Shown: piece after piece, positions 5,347-6,504 of the stretch
How positions within the stretch are numbered: position 1 is the first letter of the stretch
How the letters are laid out: every line of letters starts with the position of its first letter
Assembly (NCBI GenBank): GCA_028708195.1
Contig: JAQVZK010000137.1
Location: 1 to 6,504, forward strand
Source of the DNA: Desulfovibrio sp.
GTDB taxonomy: Bacteria; Desulfobacterota; Desulfovibrionia; Desulfovibrionales; Desulfovibrionaceae
Direction: 5' to 3'
DNA length: 6,504 bases
Made by a program: the position numbers and the translations under genes
Notes under the pieces: model-generated
Told to the model about the DNA's origin: nothing
Database searches by the model: none
The model's input: only the letters and a program-made list of their open reading frames with translations

Positions 5347-5760
5347 ATGCCCCGCAAAAAAAACACCAGCATCTATATAGTGGCCCTGCTGCTTTTTCTT
5401 GGCGGCGTTGGCTACCTGGCTTATTCTGGCTTTTCGGAAAACAGCGTCTACTTTCTGAATGTTTCTGAAGCCAGAGCCGCCACCCCCGACAAACTGACCT
5501 CTGCCCGGCTTTTCGGCACAGTTGCGCCTGAAGGCATTGAAAAGGCTTCGGCAGGATCGGGCGTAAACTTTCTGCTTGAAGACAAGGACAATGCCAGCCA
5601 AACCATCGCCGTGCGTTTCAGCGGTACCGTGCCCGACACCTTCAAAGCTGGCGCGGAAGTTATTGTTGAAGGCGGCATGGACGCCCAGGGCAGTTTTGTG
5701 GCCAAAACGCTCATGACCAAATGCCCTTCCAAGTACGAAAAAGAAAACCGCCAGAGCTGA
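5347..5760 (+). CDS. ccmE: Cytochrome c maturation haem chaperone CcmE, CxxxY variant
   Basis: A 137-residue protein with the CcmE layout: basic N-terminus (MPRKKN), one membrane anchor at about residues 8-27, then a periplasmic beta-barrel domain (VYFLNVSEA, LFGTV, VNFLLEDKDN, VRFSGTVPDTFKAGAEVIVEG) and the C-terminal TKCPSKYE. CcmE carries haem in the periplasm from CcmC to the CcmF haem lyase. The residue that binds haem covalently is a His in most bacteria; here it is C126, in C-x-x-x-Y with Y130, the form known from Desulfovibrio and some archaea. The tail after the motif is only seven residues, shorter than in E. coli CcmE (159 aa). The ATG at 5347 is chosen because GAGG lies 5 nt upstream and it fits the membrane anchor; a GTG at 5311 in frame is less likely. 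ccmF follows after 349 nt. Confidence 0.93.
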   Translation: MPRKKNTSIYIVALLLFLGGVGYLAYSGFSENSVYFLNVSEARAATPDKLTSARLFGTVAPEGIEKASAGSGVNFLLEDKDNASQTIAVRFSGTVPDTFKAGAEVIVEGGMDAQGSFVAKTLMTKCPSKYEKENRQS

Positions 5761-6109
5761 CACCAGCTTGCAGAGCAGAGTTACAACGCCCACTTCGGCG
5801 CTCAAGGCGCAAAGAAGTAGCAGTGCTGTTTCCCGCAGGCCTGCGGGAAAGGCTGAAGCTGCGCCTGCGCCTCAATGGAGGGCGCAATAAATTTGAGTGG
5901 TTACGCATAATACCGGGCGTGCCGCGAACATAAAAATACCCAAGACGACGCAAAAGCCTTACAAATGGCAATGGCGTCGCCTGTAACGTCACTCTACCAG
6001 TTCCCTGGCCCGGCACCTTGCCGGACTTTCTGCGCATGGGGGCAGCCCTTCCGCATAAGGCGGCGCGCGGCCCCGCACCACGGCCTCAAGGCCCTGTAAA
6101 AGGAGTCCC
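5761..6109. other. Long ccmE-ccmF spacer, 349 nt, without a gene
   Basis: The genes on both sides belong to one pathway and point the same way, yet the gap is large. It holds the 22-bp palindrome at 5829-5850, a possible stem TGCGCCT/AGGGCGCA with one bulge near 5866-5888, and a 6-bp stem CCGGCA-cct-TGCCGG at 6010-6024. The open frames on either strand are arginine-rich and look like chance. No clear promoter was found; ACATAAAAATAC near 5929-5940 is AT-rich but lacks a fitting -35. Confidence 0.5.
5829..5850. repeat. Perfect 22-bp palindrome between ccmE and ccmF
   Basis: TTTCCCGCAGG (5829-5839) is followed directly by its exact complement (5840-5850). As RNA it would form a hairpin of about nine pairs closed by a GGCC loop. 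No T run follows on either strand, so it is not a standard terminator. It could be a protein-binding site, an RNA processing or stabilising hairpin that sets different ccmE and ccmF levels, or a dispersed palindromic repeat. Confidence 0.6.
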
Positions 6110-6504
6110 ATGTACGTTTTTGCCTTTGCCCTCCTTCTGTTGGCGCTGCTCGCATCTCTGGGCGGCGGCGGCCTGGCCCTGCTGCAATTGTGGCAAGGAC
6201 GCGAAGACTCCCTGCGAATTGTTGAAAAAGCCCATATAGTCATCAGCGGCACGCTGCTGCTTTCTTCTGCCATTCTGCTGCACGCCCTTTTCTGGCACGA
6301 TTTTCAGGTGCAGTATGTGGCCAGCTATACAGACCGCATCCTGCCGGTCTTTTATCGCCTGACGGCGTTTTGGGCCGGACAGCCCGGCTCCATGCTGTTC
6401 TGGGCGCTGGCCGTGGGTGCCAGCGGCTCCCTTTTCGCATGCACACGCGCCTACAAAGAACGTCCAGTACCACAGGCGCGTGGAGCCGCTCAGTCCTTTG
6501 TAGG
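6110..6504 (+). CDS. ccmF: Cytochrome c haem lyase subunit CcmF, N-terminal part (runs off right edge)
   Basis: The ATG at 6110 has AGGAG 4 nt upstream and opens a frame of 131 codons up to the edge. Three hydrophobic segments are visible at about residues 3-25, 43-62 and 97-113. The stretch FQVQYVASYTDRILPVFYRL (residues 68-87), followed by TAFWAGQPGSMLFWALAVG (88-106), is the characteristic N-terminal signature of the CcmF/NrfE/CcsA haem-handling family, in which FxVxYVA and W-x-G-Q-x-G-S-x-L-x-W are conserved. CcmF takes haem from CcmE and attaches it to the CxxCH motifs of apocytochromes c in the periplasm. Its tryptophan-rich WWD haem-binding region and the haem-ligand histidines lie beyond the window. 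Being placed after a CxxxY-type CcmE, it should be the partner adapted to that variant. Confidence 0.93.
   Translation, partial: MYVFAFALLLLALLASLGGGGLALLQLWQGREDSLRIVEKAHIVISGTLLLSSAILLHALFWHDFQVQYVASYTDRILPVFYRLTAFWAGQPGSMLFWALAVGASGSLFACTRAYKERPVPQARGAAQSFV

Noticed and set aside
5257..5805. 182-codon minus-strand frame opposite ccmE
   Set aside because: It lies antisense to a clearly recognised CcmE and has no family features of its own.
5711..6037. Arginine-rich 108-codon minus-strand frame in the ccmE-ccmF gap
   Set aside because: Low-complexity, arginine-heavy translation of GC-rich spacer DNA, with no ribosome binding site or known domain.

Overview
The window looks like chromosomal DNA of a sulfate-reducing deltaproteobacterium of the Desulfovibrio type. 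The main reason is the right end: a ccmE-like gene whose haem-attachment motif is Cys-x-x-x-Tyr, the variant known from Desulfovibrio, instead of the usual His-x-x-x-Tyr, followed by the start of ccmF. No RNA gene, CRISPR array, transposase or integrase was seen.

Layout. (1) Bases 1-687, minus strand: a STAS-domain (anti-sigma-factor antagonist type) gene, then a membrane sensor protein that starts at a TTG overlapping the STAS stop codon and runs off the left edge. (2) Bases 836-4690, minus strand: four genes for exported proteins, read from right to left. They are a 505-residue protein with an MVL-type mannan-binding lectin domain, a 169-residue protein of unknown family, and two tandem 246-residue paralogues about 73% identical without gaps. 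The first three are tightly spaced (52 and 28 nt) and probably form one operon. The last paralogue lies 265 nt further on, after a weak hairpin. (3) Bases 4691-5346: a 656-nt divergent intergenic region with no convincing gene but with a good Fur-box-like sequence. (4) Bases 5347-6504, plus strand: ccmE, a 349-nt gap with a perfect 22-bp palindrome, and partial ccmF, all for cytochrome c maturation.

The least ordinary part is the exported-protein cluster. The paralogue pair arose by duplication of a unit of about 1 kb that also carried the downstream hairpin and the 3' end of the 169-residue gene. A short remnant of that 3' end (L-x-x-H-S-V-F-T, with its stop codon at the same distance) survives in front of the second paralogue. 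The 169-residue gene is itself a mosaic: its signal-peptide part is about 57% GC and its mature part about 34%. Together these point to a fast-evolving set of secreted proteins next to a glycan-binding protein. What they do cannot be read from the sequence.

The STAS gene and sensor look like a partner-switching regulatory pair. A hairpin and a possible promoter separate them from the lectin cluster, so any functional link is only positional.
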